Assembly: GCF_030816195.1 (NCBI RefSeq)
Contig: NZ_JAUSXS010000001.1
Location: 372,001-436,000, forward strand
Direction: 5' to 3'
Origin: Pseudomonas sp. W4I3
Lineage (GTDB): Bacteria > Pseudomonadota > Gammaproteobacteria > Pseudomonadales > Pseudomonadaceae
DNA length: 64,000 nucleotides
The translations under genes and the position numbers were made by a program. Shown here piece by piece: positions 1 to 6,950 of the stretch. How positions within the stretch are numbered: the stretch's first letter is position 1; each line of letters starts with the position of its first letter. The notes beneath the pieces are model-generated. The model was not told the DNA's origin, did no database searches, and saw only the letters and a program-made list of their open reading frames with translations.

Positions 1-533
1 ATGCCAAACGAGCCCAGCAACACCGCGAACAGCGCCAGGCGCCAGTGTTTCAGGCGACTTGAGAGCAACGTGAGCAGCAGCGGGAAAAAGATGTAGAACT
101 GCTCTTCGACCGCCAGCGACCAGGTATGCAGCAGGGGCTTGATGTCCGAAGAGGCATCGAAGTAGCCATGCTGGCGCGAGAACAGCAGATTGGAGGTAAA
201 GGTCACCTGATAGTGCGCAGACCGCCCCAGCTCTTCGTAGTCCTTGGGCGCCAACAGAAACCAGCCCACCGCCAGTGTCGCGGCAATCATTACAAATAGC
301 GCCGGCAGAATACGTCGTGCGCGCCGGGCCCAGAAGTCGATGAAGCTGAAACGCCCGGCCTGACGCTCGCGCCAGATAATGGAAGTGATCAGAAAGCCGG
401 AAATGACGAAGAACACATCAACGCCAACGAAACCGCCGGTGATGCCAGGTACGCCGAAGTGAAACAACACGACTGAAAGGACAGCGATGGCACGCAGTCC
501 GTCGATGTCTCTGCGGTAAGCAAGAGTGGTCAT
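1..533 (-). CDS. Acyltransferase 3 (OafA/YrhL) family membrane protein, 3' part beyond the window
   Basis: The minus-strand frame starts with MTTLAYRRDIDGLRAIAVL and runs off the window edge, so only about the first 177 residues are visible. The RDIDGLRA start, followed by the hydrophobic helix and GVDVFFVISGFLI, is the signature of the acyltransferase 3 family. Members move acyl groups onto surface polysaccharides such as O-antigen or exopolysaccharide at the inner membrane. The motif SLAVEEQFYIFFPL is also typical of the family. It lies downstream of rho on the same strand, and I recall a predicted O-antigen acetylase in that place in P. aeruginosa. The acceptor substrate cannot be told from the sequence. 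Confidence 0.85.
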   Translation of the reverse strand, partial: MTTLAYRRDIDGLRAIAVLSVVLFHFGVPGITGGFVGVDVFFVISGFLITSIIWRERQAGRFSFIDFWARRARRILPALFVMIAATLAVGWFLLAPKDYEELGRSAHYQVTFTSNLLFSRQHGYFDASSDIKPLLHTWSLAVEEQFYIFFPLLLTLLSSRLKHWRLALFAVLLGSFG

Positions 534-644
534 AAGAATTGTGGTCAGTCAGTGACGAAAGGAGTGAGCGTAGTCGCGAGTACAATTTTTGTTACTTAAC
601 GGACACTTATGCCACAAAACACGATAAATCTCGACGCAAAAAAA

Positions 645-673
645 AATGGCGCCCCATTTGGGGCGCCATTTTT
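645..673 (-). terminator. Rho-independent terminator downstream of rho
   Basis: A GC-rich inverted repeat, ATGGCGCCCC / GGGGCGCCAT with a short loop, is flanked by A and T runs on both sides. It can therefore terminate in either direction. It lies 19 bases beyond the rho stop codon and best serves as the rho terminator. Confidence 0.8.
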
Positions 674-691
674 CGGACCTGAAACGCCGTA

Positions 692-1951
692 TTACTTGCG
701 TTTCATCGACAGGAAGAACTCGTCGTTGGTCTTGGTGGTTTTCAGCTTGTCGATCAGGAACTCGATGGCGGCGACTTCGTCCATCGGGTGCAGCAGCTTG
801 CGCAGGATCCACATGCGCTGCAGTTCGTCGTCGGCGGTCAGCAACTCTTCGCGGCGGGTGCCGGAGCGGTTGATGTTGATGGCCGGGAACACACGCTTTT
901 CAGCGATACGACGGTCCAGGGGCAATTCCATGTTGCCGGTACCCTTGAACTCTTCGTAGATCACTTCGTCCATTTTCGAGCCGGTTTCAACCAGCGCGGT
1001 GGCGATAATGGTCAGCGAGCCGCCTTCTTCGATGTTGCGCGCGGCGCCGAAGAAACGCTTTGGCTTCTCGAGGGCGTGGGCATCGACACCACCGGTCAGT
1101 ACCTTGCCGGAGCTCGGGATCACGGTGTTGTAGGCACGGGCCAGACGGGTGATGGAGTCGAGCAGAATCACAACGTCTTTCTTGTGCTCGACCAGGCGTT
1201 TGGCCTTCTCGATCACCATTTCAGCAACCTGCACGTGGCGGGTTGGCGGCTCATCGAACGTCGAAGCAACCACTTCGCCACGCACGGTGCGCTGCATTTC
1301 GGTCACTTCTTCCGGACGCTCGTCGATCAACAGCACGATCAGGTGAACTTCAGGATTGTTGCGTGCGATGTTTGCTGCGATGTTCTGCAGCATGATCGTT
1401 TTACCGGCTTTCGGCGGCGCTACGATCAGGCCACGCTGGCCCTTGCCGATGGGGGCGCACAGGTCGATCACACGACCGGTCAAATCTTCGGTGGAACCGT
1501 TACCGGCTTCCATCTTCATGCGCACGGTCGGGAACAGCGGGGTCAGGTTCTCGAAGAGAATCTTGTTTTTCGCGTTCTCTGGACGATCGAAGTTGATCGT
1601 GTCGACCTTGAGCAGGGCGAAGTAACGCTCGCCTTCCTTCGGAGGGCGGATCTTGCCAACGATGGTGTCGCCGGTGCGCAAGTTGAAGCGACGGATCTGG
1701 CTCGGCGAGACGTAGATATCGTCTGGGCCGGCGAGATAGGAAGCGTCTGCGGAGCGGAGGAAGCCGAAGCCGTCCTGGAGAATCTCCAGCACGCCATCAC
1801 CGGAGATTTCCTCGCCGCTTTTCGCGTGCTTCTTGAGCAGGGAGAAAATCACGTCCTGCTTGCGCGAACGGGCCATATTTTCTATGCCCATTTCTTCGGC
1901 CAGTTGGAGCAGGTCGGTAATCGGCTTTTGCTTGAGTTCAGTCAGATTCAT
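692..1951 (-). CDS. rho: Transcription termination factor Rho
   Basis: This 419-residue protein has the full Rho architecture. An N-terminal helical domain ([20 protein letters not shown]) is followed by the cold-shock-like RNA-binding fold with the DGFGFLR motif near residue 60. The RecA-type ATPase domain then carries the Walker A motif APPKAGKT near residue 180 and the Walker B segment [15 protein letters not shown] near residue 265. Rho is a hexameric RNA helicase that ends transcription of untranslated RNA. Length equals that of the E. coli protein. It lies upstream of the acyltransferase and downstream of trxA on the same strand, the usual trxA-rho order in gammaproteobacteria. The 235-base gap to trxA probably holds the leader and promoter. 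Confidence 0.98.
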   Translation of the reverse strand: MNLTELKQKPITDLLQLAEEMGIENMARSRKQDVIFSLLKKHAKSGEEISGDGVLEILQDGFGFLRSADASYLAGPDDIYVSPSQIRRFNLRTGDTIVGKIRPPKEGERYFALLKVDTINFDRPENAKNKILFENLTPLFPTVRMKMEAGNGSTEDLTGRVIDLCAPIGKGQRGLIVAPPKAGKTIMLQNIAANIARNNPEVHLIVLLIDERPEEVTEMQRTVRGEVVASTFDEPPTRHVQVAEMVIEKAKRLVEHKKDVVILLDSITRLARAYNTVIPSSGKVLTGGVDAHALEKPKRFFGAARNIEEGGSLTIIATALVETGSKMDEVIYEEFKGTGNMELPLDRRIAEKRVFPAININRSGTRREELLTADDELQRMWILRKLLHPMDEVAAIEFLIDKLKTTKTNDEFFLSMKRK

Positions 1952-2148
1952 ATAGGAATGACGTAATCATTTATGGAGGGGGGAAAATTAAGCTTTTGGC
2001 TTAATGAGGCCGCGCCGCAGAGAAGGCGACAGGATCGCGTACTAATCGAAAAGGAATGCGTCGGCGACGGCTTGCAGGGGGCAGTGGAGAAACCAGTGCG
2101 GGGCCGAATGTACCACCTGAATTTCGGAGCGTCTAGCCCTGTTCTACG

Positions 2149-2177
2149 AAAAAGCCCCGAGATTTTCGGGGCTTTTT
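2149..2177 (-). terminator. Rho-independent terminator downstream of trxA
   Basis: The sequence AAAAAGCCCCGA, a short TTTT loop, and TCGGGGCTTTTTT form a stem with a T run on each strand. It ends about 10 bases past the trxA stop and separates trxA from rho. Confidence 0.85.
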
Positions 2178-2186
2178 TGGCGACGC

Positions 2187-2516
2187 TTAGATGTTGGCGT
2201 CGAGGAAAGCTTGCAGCTGGGACTTCGACAGCGCGCCGACTTTAGTGGCTTCGACGTTACCGTTCTTGAACAGCATCAACGTTGGGATACCACGCACGCC
2301 GTGCTTGGCCGGGGTTTCCTGGTTGTCGTCGATGTTCAGCTTGGCAATGGTCAATTTGCCTTCGTACGTGGTTGCAATGTCGTCCAGGACCGGAGCGATC
2401 ATTTTGCAAGGGCCACACCATTCAGCCCAGTAGTCAACCAGCACCGGGCCCTGAGCCTTGAGTACTTCGGCCTCAAAGGTCGCGTCGGTGACGTGCTTGA
2501 TAAGATCGTTGCTCAT
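2187..2516 (-). CDS. trxA: Thioredoxin 1
   Basis: This is a 109-residue cytoplasmic dithiol-disulfide oxidoreductase with the classical active site WCGPC at residues 33-37 and the conserved cis-proline segment RGIPTLMLF. The reading frame extends 14 codons further upstream. I chose the start MSNDLIKHV because the resulting protein has the normal thioredoxin length and a GGAG ribosome-binding site stands 7 bases before this ATG. It reduces ribonucleotide reductase, PAPS reductase and other proteins, with electrons from thioredoxin reductase encoded elsewhere. The order trxA then rho is conserved in Pseudomonas. Confidence 0.97.
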   Translation of the reverse strand: MSNDLIKHVTDATFEAEVLKAQGPVLVDYWAEWCGPCKMIAPVLDDIATTYEGKLTIAKLNIDDNQETPAKHGVRGIPTLMLFKNGNVEATKVGALSKSQLQAFLDANI

Positions 2517-2636
2517 GGATGTCTCCGGATTGTAAGCAAAAAAAACGTTGCCCATCATAGCCGCCCTTCCCCCGTTCAGGAAGCCGCCTCTGATTGAGTC
2601 TTGCTATGGTGACGCACGAGTTTGGGTATCGCCTGC

Positions 2637-3332
2637 TCAAGGCGAGACGGGCGTAACGAAGGCAATGCCCGTGCGCAACGCTGCATTACGTACATGTTCC
2701 TGCATGGTTTTCTGCGCTGGCCCACTGGTGCGTCGGGCCAGGGCGCGCAGGATCCTGCGATGTTCCTGCCAGGTTTCCATGGCGCGTTCCGGCCGGATGA
2801 ACGGTAGTTTCTGACTTTCCAGGAACACCTCGGCGCTGGCACTCAGAATGCTCACCATCGCCTGATTGCCGCTGGCCAGCAGGATGCGCTGGTGGAACTC
2901 GAAGTCCAGCCGGGCGGCGGCGTCAAAGTCACCGGCTTTGAGCACCTTGCGCATCGCCTCGACATTGTCTTGCAGGCTGTCGAGCTCATCGGTGGTCAAT
3001 GTGACCGCGGCCAAACCTGCAGCGAAGCCTTCAAGGGCGTAACGCAGTTGGAAGATATCCAGCGGCGTGGCCTGAGCCGCAAACGGCCAGGCGGGTTCGG
3101 CCGCCGGCTGCGGCGCCTGCACGAACACACCCTTGCCTGGCTGCACACTGACCACACCCAAGGCGCTCAAGGACGACAACGCCTCACGCAACGACGCCCG
3201 ACTCACGCCCAACCGCACCGCCAGATCGCGCTGAGAGGGCAACGCATCGCCCGGCCCGAAGCCCTGTTCCTTGATCAGTTTGCGGATGGCCTGCAGGGCC
3301 GCTTCCGGTACGGCTTGGGCGATGGAATTCAT
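2637..3332 (-). CDS. FadR-subfamily (FCD) GntR transcriptional regulator
   Basis: This 231-residue protein has an N-terminal winged helix-turn-helix (GDALPSQRDLAVRLGVSRAS, residues about 30-50, then LREALSSL) and an all-helical C-terminal FCD ligand domain. The latter includes the motif LDFEFHQRILLASGN, whose acidic and histidine residues usually bind a metal and a carboxylate effector. The start MNSIAQAV was preferred over an upstream one because it removes a non-conserved basic extension. It is divergent from the amino-acid ABC transporter operon, separated by 255 bases, so it most likely represses or tunes that operon in response to the transported or derived compound. The effector is unknown. 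Confidence 0.9.
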   Translation of the reverse strand: MNSIAQAVPEAALQAIRKLIKEQGFGPGDALPSQRDLAVRLGVSRASLREALSSLSALGVVSVQPGKGVFVQAPQPAAEPAWPFAAQATPLDIFQLRYALEGFAAGLAAVTLTTDELDSLQDNVEAMRKVLKAGDFDAAARLDFEFHQRILLASGNQAMVSILSASAEVFLESQKLPFIRPERAMETWQEHRRILRALARRTSGPAQKTMQEHVRNAALRTGIAFVTPVSP

Positions 3333-3469
3333 AGAAAACTCAAGGTTCCAGTCAACTGAACGGCTAGTTGTAAAGCTATTCGCGTCTGTCGGCAAGCCAC
3401 GCCCCAAAGGGGCTCGCGCGCTTTTCAAGGCGCTCGAAAAGGGTGCGAAAAGCTCAACGACTGTTCAGA

Positions 3470-3482
3470 CCAGTAAGACCAT
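3470..3482. promoter_or_regulatory. Candidate FadR-family operator
   Basis: The site CCAGTAAGACCAT fits the loose GT-N3-AC core recognised by many FCD-type GntR regulators. Its right half resembles the LldR/PdhR-type half site. It lies in the divergent intergenic region, 45 bases upstream of the sigma-54 promoter match. The left half is poorly symmetric, so this is only a candidate. Confidence 0.35.
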
Positions 3483-3526
3483 CTCACCTCAACGGATCCG
3501 TGCGTTTCAGGCATTTCCAGGAGGGC

Positions 3527-3542
3527 TGGCATGGGCTGTGCA
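3527..3542 (+). promoter_or_regulatory. Sigma-54 (RpoN) -24/-12 promoter of the ABC transporter operon
   Basis: The 16-mer TGGCATGGGCTGTGCA differs from the sigma-54 consensus TGGCACGNNNNTTGCA only at two fixed positions. It keeps the invariant GG and GC at the correct 10-base spacing. Transcription would start around 3553, leaving a 35-base leader before the first gene. Amino-acid uptake operons of Pseudomonas are often RpoN-dependent, so context agrees. No enhancer-binding protein gene is adjacent. Confidence 0.75.
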
Positions 3543-3587
3543 CTGGGCAAACTCAGAAAATCCCTTCGCCCTTCTCGGAGAGTTGCC

Positions 3588-4373
3588 ATGACCAAGCGCT
3601 ACAGCGCCCTGCTCACTGCCTTGTTTGCCAGCCTGATGCTGAGCCAGGCACCCGCCCAGGCCAACGGTCTGGACGATATCGTCGCCCGTGGCACCCTCAA
3701 GGTCGCCGTGCCTCAGGACTTTCCGCCGTTCGGGTCGGTAGGCCCGGACATGCAGCCCCGCGGCCTGGACATCGACACCGCCAAGTTGCTGGCCGACCAG
3801 CTCAAGGTCAAGCTGGAGCTGACGCCAGTCAATAGCACCAACCGCATCCCGTTTCTCACCACCGGCAAGGTCGACCTGGTGATCTCCAGCCTGGGCAAGA
3901 ACCCCGAGCGCGAAAAGGTCATCGACTTCTCCAAGGCCTACGCACCGTTCTACCTCGCCGTGTTCGGCCCGCCTGACGCGGCGATCAGCACCACCGACGA
4001 CCTCAAGGGCAAGACCATCAGCGTTACCCGGGGCGCCATCGAGGACATCGAGCTGACAGCGGTCGCGCCCAAAGAGGCGACCATCAAGCGCTTTGAAGAC
4101 AACAACTCGACCATCGCCGCCTACCTGGCCGGCCAGGTCGACCTGATCGCCAGCGGCAACGTTGTGATGGTGGCGATCAGCGAGCGCAACCCGAAACGCG
4201 TACCGGCGCTGAAAGTGAAGCTCAAGGACTCGCCGGTCTACGTGGGAGTGAACAAGAACGAACCGGCGTTGCTGGAGAAGGTTAACCAGATACTGGTCGC
4301 GGCGAAGGCCGATGGCAGCCTGGAAAAGAATGCCATGCAGTGGCTTAAAGAGCCGCTGCCGGCTGATCTGTGA
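3588..4373 (+). CDS. Amino-acid ABC transporter periplasmic substrate-binding protein
   Basis: The 261-residue precursor begins with a Sec signal peptide (MTKRYSALLTALFASLML, cleavage after AQA near residue 25). The mature SBP family 3 fold follows, opening with LDDIVARGTLKVAVPQDFPP and containing the ligand-site segments DLVISSLGKNPEREKVIDFS and LKGKTISVTRGAIED. It captures a polar amino acid or related compound in the periplasm for the permease pair that follows 17 bases downstream. The ATG at 3588 was chosen because an earlier in-frame ATG lies inside the sigma-54 promoter. The exact substrate cannot be read from the sequence. Confidence 0.93.
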   Translation: MTKRYSALLTALFASLMLSQAPAQANGLDDIVARGTLKVAVPQDFPPFGSVGPDMQPRGLDIDTAKLLADQLKVKLELTPVNSTNRIPFLTTGKVDLVISSLGKNPEREKVIDFSKAYAPFYLAVFGPPDAAISTTDDLKGKTISVTRGAIEDIELTAVAPKEATIKRFEDNNSTIAAYLAGQVDLIASGNVVMVAISERNPKRVPALKVKLKDSPVYVGVNKNEPALLEKVNQILVAAKADGSLEKNAMQWLKEPLPADL

Positions 4374-4390
4374 CGCGACGGAGCTGACTG

Positions 4391-5059
4391 ATGGCGTATC
4401 AATTCGACTTTGTACCGGTATTGGCCAACACCGACCTGTTGTTGCGCGGCGCCCTGTTTACGCTTGAGCTGACCGCTATTGGCGCGATTCTGGGAGTGGC
4501 TCTGGGCACCATCGGCGCGGTAGTGCGGGCGTGGAAGATCCAGCCGTTTGCCTGGTGCTTTGGCGTGTACGTCGAGTTGATCCGCAACACGCCATTTCTG
4601 GTGCAGCTGTTCTTCATCTTCTTCGGCCTGCCGTCCCTGGGTTTGAAAATCACTGAGTGGCAAGCTGCCGTGCTGGCAATGGTGATCAACCTGGGCGCCT
4701 ATTCCACCGAGATCATCCGCGCCGGCATCCAGGCCATACCGCGCGGGCAACTGGAAGCGGCGGCGGCCTTGGCAATGACGCGGTTCGAAGCGTTTCGCCA
4801 CGTGGTACTGCTGCCGGCACTGGGTAAGGTGTGGCCGGCCCTGAGCAGTCAGATCATCATCGTGATGCTCGGCTCGGCCGTCTGTTCGCAGATCGCCACC
4901 GAAGAGCTGAGCTTTGCCGCCAACTTCATTCAGTCGCGCAATTTCCGCGCCTTTGAAACCTATGCCCTGACCACCCTCGTGTACCTGTGCATGGCGCTGA
5001 TGATTCGCCAGTTGCTCAATTGGATCGGCCGCCGCTACGTGATGAGGAACAGCCGATGA
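4391..5059 (+). CDS. Amino-acid ABC transporter permease (HisM/GlnP type)
   Basis: This 222-residue inner-membrane protein has about five hydrophobic helices and the His/Glu/Gln/Arg permease signature. The segment ELIRNTPFLVQLFFIFFGLP occurs near residue 60, and an EAA loop (GQLEAAAALAMTRFEAFRHV) near residue 120 docks with the ATPase. Its stop overlaps the start of the next permease by four bases (ATGA), so the two are translationally coupled. Together they should form the heterodimeric channel of the transporter. Confidence 0.93.
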   Translation: MAYQFDFVPVLANTDLLLRGALFTLELTAIGAILGVALGTIGAVVRAWKIQPFAWCFGVYVELIRNTPFLVQLFFIFFGLPSLGLKITEWQAAVLAMVINLGAYSTEIIRAGIQAIPRGQLEAAAALAMTRFEAFRHVVLLPALGKVWPALSSQIIIVMLGSAVCSQIATEELSFAANFIQSRNFRAFETYALTTLVYLCMALMIRQLLNWIGRRYVMRNSR

Positions 5060-5706
5060 GTGATTTTTCCTTCTGGGACATCGTGCGCAACCTGCTCACC
5101 GGACTGCAATGGACGCTGTTGTTGTCGCTGGTGGCATTTGTCGGCGGCGGTGTGATCGGCCTGCTGGTGATGGCGATGCGTATCAGCCATAAGGCATTCC
5201 CGCGCAACGTTGCCCGAACCTACATCGAACTGTTCCAGGGCACGCCGTTGCTGATGCAACTGTTCCTGGTGTTTTTCGGTGTTGCACTGCTCGGGGTGGA
5301 TATTTCGCCCTGGCTGGCGGCGGCCATTGCCCTGACCCTGTTTACCAGCGCCTACCTGGCCGAGATCTGGCGCGGCTGCGTTGACTCAATAGCCCCTGGG
5401 CAATGGGAGGCCTCCGCCAGCCTGGCGCTCAACCCCCTTGAGCAACTGCGCTACGTGATCCTGCCCCAAGCGCTGCGCATTGCCGTAGCACCGACCGTGG
5501 GGTTTTCGGTGCAAGTGGTCAAAGGCACCGCCGTGACCTCAATCATTGGCTTTACCGAACTGACCAAGACCGGCGGCATGCTCGCCAACGCCACCTTCGA
5601 ACCCTTCATGGTCTACGGCTTGGTAGCCCTCGGCTATTTCCTGCTTTGCTACCCCTTGTCCCTCAGTGCGCGCTACCTGGAAAGGAGACTGCATGCCTCT
5701 GCTTAG
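5056..5706 (+). CDS. Amino-acid ABC transporter permease, second subunit
   Basis: This 216-residue permease shows the same family signature as its upstream partner. The segment IELFQGTPLLMQLFLVFFG occurs near residue 60, and the EAA-loop region GQWEASASLALNPLEQLRYV near residue 115. I used the ATG at 5056 because it forms an ATGA overlap with the preceding gene and gives a normal family length. The gene overlaps the ATPase start by 14 bases at its end, consistent with a single polycistronic message. Confidence 0.92.
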   Translation: MSDFSFWDIVRNLLTGLQWTLLLSLVAFVGGGVIGLLVMAMRISHKAFPRNVARTYIELFQGTPLLMQLFLVFFGVALLGVDISPWLAAAIALTLFTSAYLAEIWRGCVDSIAPGQWEASASLALNPLEQLRYVILPQALRIAVAPTVGFSVQVVKGTAVTSIIGFTELTKTGGMLANATFEPFMVYGLVALGYFLLCYPLSLSARYLERRLHASA

Positions 5707-6430
5707 AATTTCCGCCCTGCATAAATATTACGGCGATCACCACGTACTCAAGGGCATCGACCTGACCGTTGAAGAAGGCCAGGTAGTGGCGATCATCGGC
5801 CGCAGTGGCTCGGGTAAATCCACCTTGCTGCGTACCCTCAATGGCCTGGAATCCATCAACGACGGCGTGATCGAAGTCGATGGCGAATACCTCGACGCCG
5901 CCCGCGCCGACCTGCGCAGTCTGCGGCAGAAGGTCGGGATGGTGTTCCAGCAATTCAACCTGTTCCCGCACCTCACTGTCGGCGAGAACGTCATGCTCGC
6001 CCCGCAAGTGGTACAAAAGGTGCCCAAGGCCAAGGCGGCGCAGTTAGCCAAACAGATGTTGGAACGGGTCGGTCTGGGGGAAAAGTTCGACGCTTTCCCG
6101 GACCGGCTTTCCGGTGGCCAGCAACAGCGTGTCGCCATTGCCCGTGCCCTGGCCATGTCACCCAAGGTGCTGCTGTGCGACGAAATCACCTCGGCCCTGG
6201 ACCCGGAACTGGTCAATGAAGTACTCAGCGTGGTGCGCCAACTGGCCAAAGATGGCATGACCCTGATCATGGTGACCCACGAAATGCGCTTTGCCCGCGA
6301 AGTCGGTGACAAGCTGGTGTTCATGCACCAAGGCAAAGTGCATGAAGTGGGCGACCCCAAGGTTGTGTTTGCGAACCCGCAGACACCTGAACTCGCCAAC
6401 TTCATCGGTTCTGTGGAACAGCCGGGCTGA
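5693..6430 (+). CDS. Amino-acid ABC transporter ATP-binding protein
   Basis: The 245-residue ATPase has Walker A GRSGSGKST near residue 38, Q-loop VGMVFQQFNLFPHLTV, signature LSGGQQQRVAIARALA, Walker B VLLCDEITSALDPEL and the H-loop MVTHEM. This is the GlnQ/HisP branch of polar amino-acid importers. The Walker B has CDEITSALD rather than the more frequent FDEPTSALD, a conservative change. A strong AAAGGAG ribosome-binding site precedes the ATG at 5693. The last 29 bases overlap the convergent fimbrial subunit gene, and no clear terminator separates the two operons. Confidence 0.95.
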   Translation: MPLLRISALHKYYGDHHVLKGIDLTVEEGQVVAIIGRSGSGKSTLLRTLNGLESINDGVIEVDGEYLDAARADLRSLRQKVGMVFQQFNLFPHLTVGENVMLAPQVVQKVPKAKAAQLAKQMLERVGLGEKFDAFPDRLSGGQQQRVAIARALAMSPKVLLCDEITSALDPELVNEVLSVVRQLAKDGMTLIMVTHEMRFAREVGDKLVFMHQGKVHEVGDPKVVFANPQTPELANFIGSVEQPG

Positions 6431-6950
6431 CCAGCTCAAAACTACCCTGCCCCTCCCATACCGTCTGGCTGCGTACCTGCAGGGCGTCGACCGGCAGGTC
6501 GGCGTCAATGTCGACCTGGGCCGTCAGACGCTGACCCGTCACCGGCATCCCTGCGGCGCGTGCCACCAGGACCTGGCCGGGCAGTAACTGCCCACCCGCG
6601 CCACCACCGGGCTCGCTCCCCCTTACCCACTCAACGGCACGCCCATCGAGCTGGGAATGCCTGAGGCTAAGACGCAAACGCCCCTGCTGGCCGAAGCGGA
6701 ACGCTTGCCCATCGGCGGCACCGACAAACCGCAACGCGATCGCCGACGGCTCGACGCACAACACGTTGAGCAGCAGCGTGCGCGTAGCGAGCCTCACCGT
6801 AGCGCTTTCGACCAGTGCCTCCCTGCGAATCACTCCGTAGTCGATACGCGGCTGGCTCACGGACAATCGGCAGTTTTCGGCTCGTGCCCCTTGAGCCAAC
6901 AGCACCGTACAGCACAATGCACAGCCGATACTTTTGAGCTTACCGACCAT
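6402..6950 (-). CDS. DUF1120-like fimbrial protein, last gene of the chaperone-usher operon
   Basis: From the ATG at 6950 the product is 182 residues with a signal peptide ending near ARAENC. The mature N-terminus CRLSVSQPRIDYGVI resembles the CxLSMSGGGIINYGDI start of the major subunit encoded at the head of this operon. Two cysteines about 35 residues apart could form the pilin-type disulfide. I infer a minor or tip subunit exported through the usher. Its start overlaps the usher stop by 11 bases. An in-frame start 12 codons upstream is possible. The 3' end overlaps the convergent ABC ATPase gene by 29 bases. Confidence 0.7.
   Translation of the reverse strand: MVGKLKSIGCALCCTVLLAQGARAENCRLSVSQPRIDYGVIRREALVESATVRLATRTLLLNVLCVEPSAIALRFVGAADGQAFRFGQQGRLRLSLRHSQLDGRAVEWVRGSEPGGGAGGQLLPGQVLVARAAGMPVTGQRLTAQVDIDADLPVDALQVRSQTVWEGQGSFELVSPAVPQNR

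Noticed and set aside
788..1966. Long open frame on the plus strand opposite rho
   Set aside because: It is the antisense shadow of the GC-rich rho gene. Its translation has no recognisable domain, while the opposite strand encodes complete Rho.
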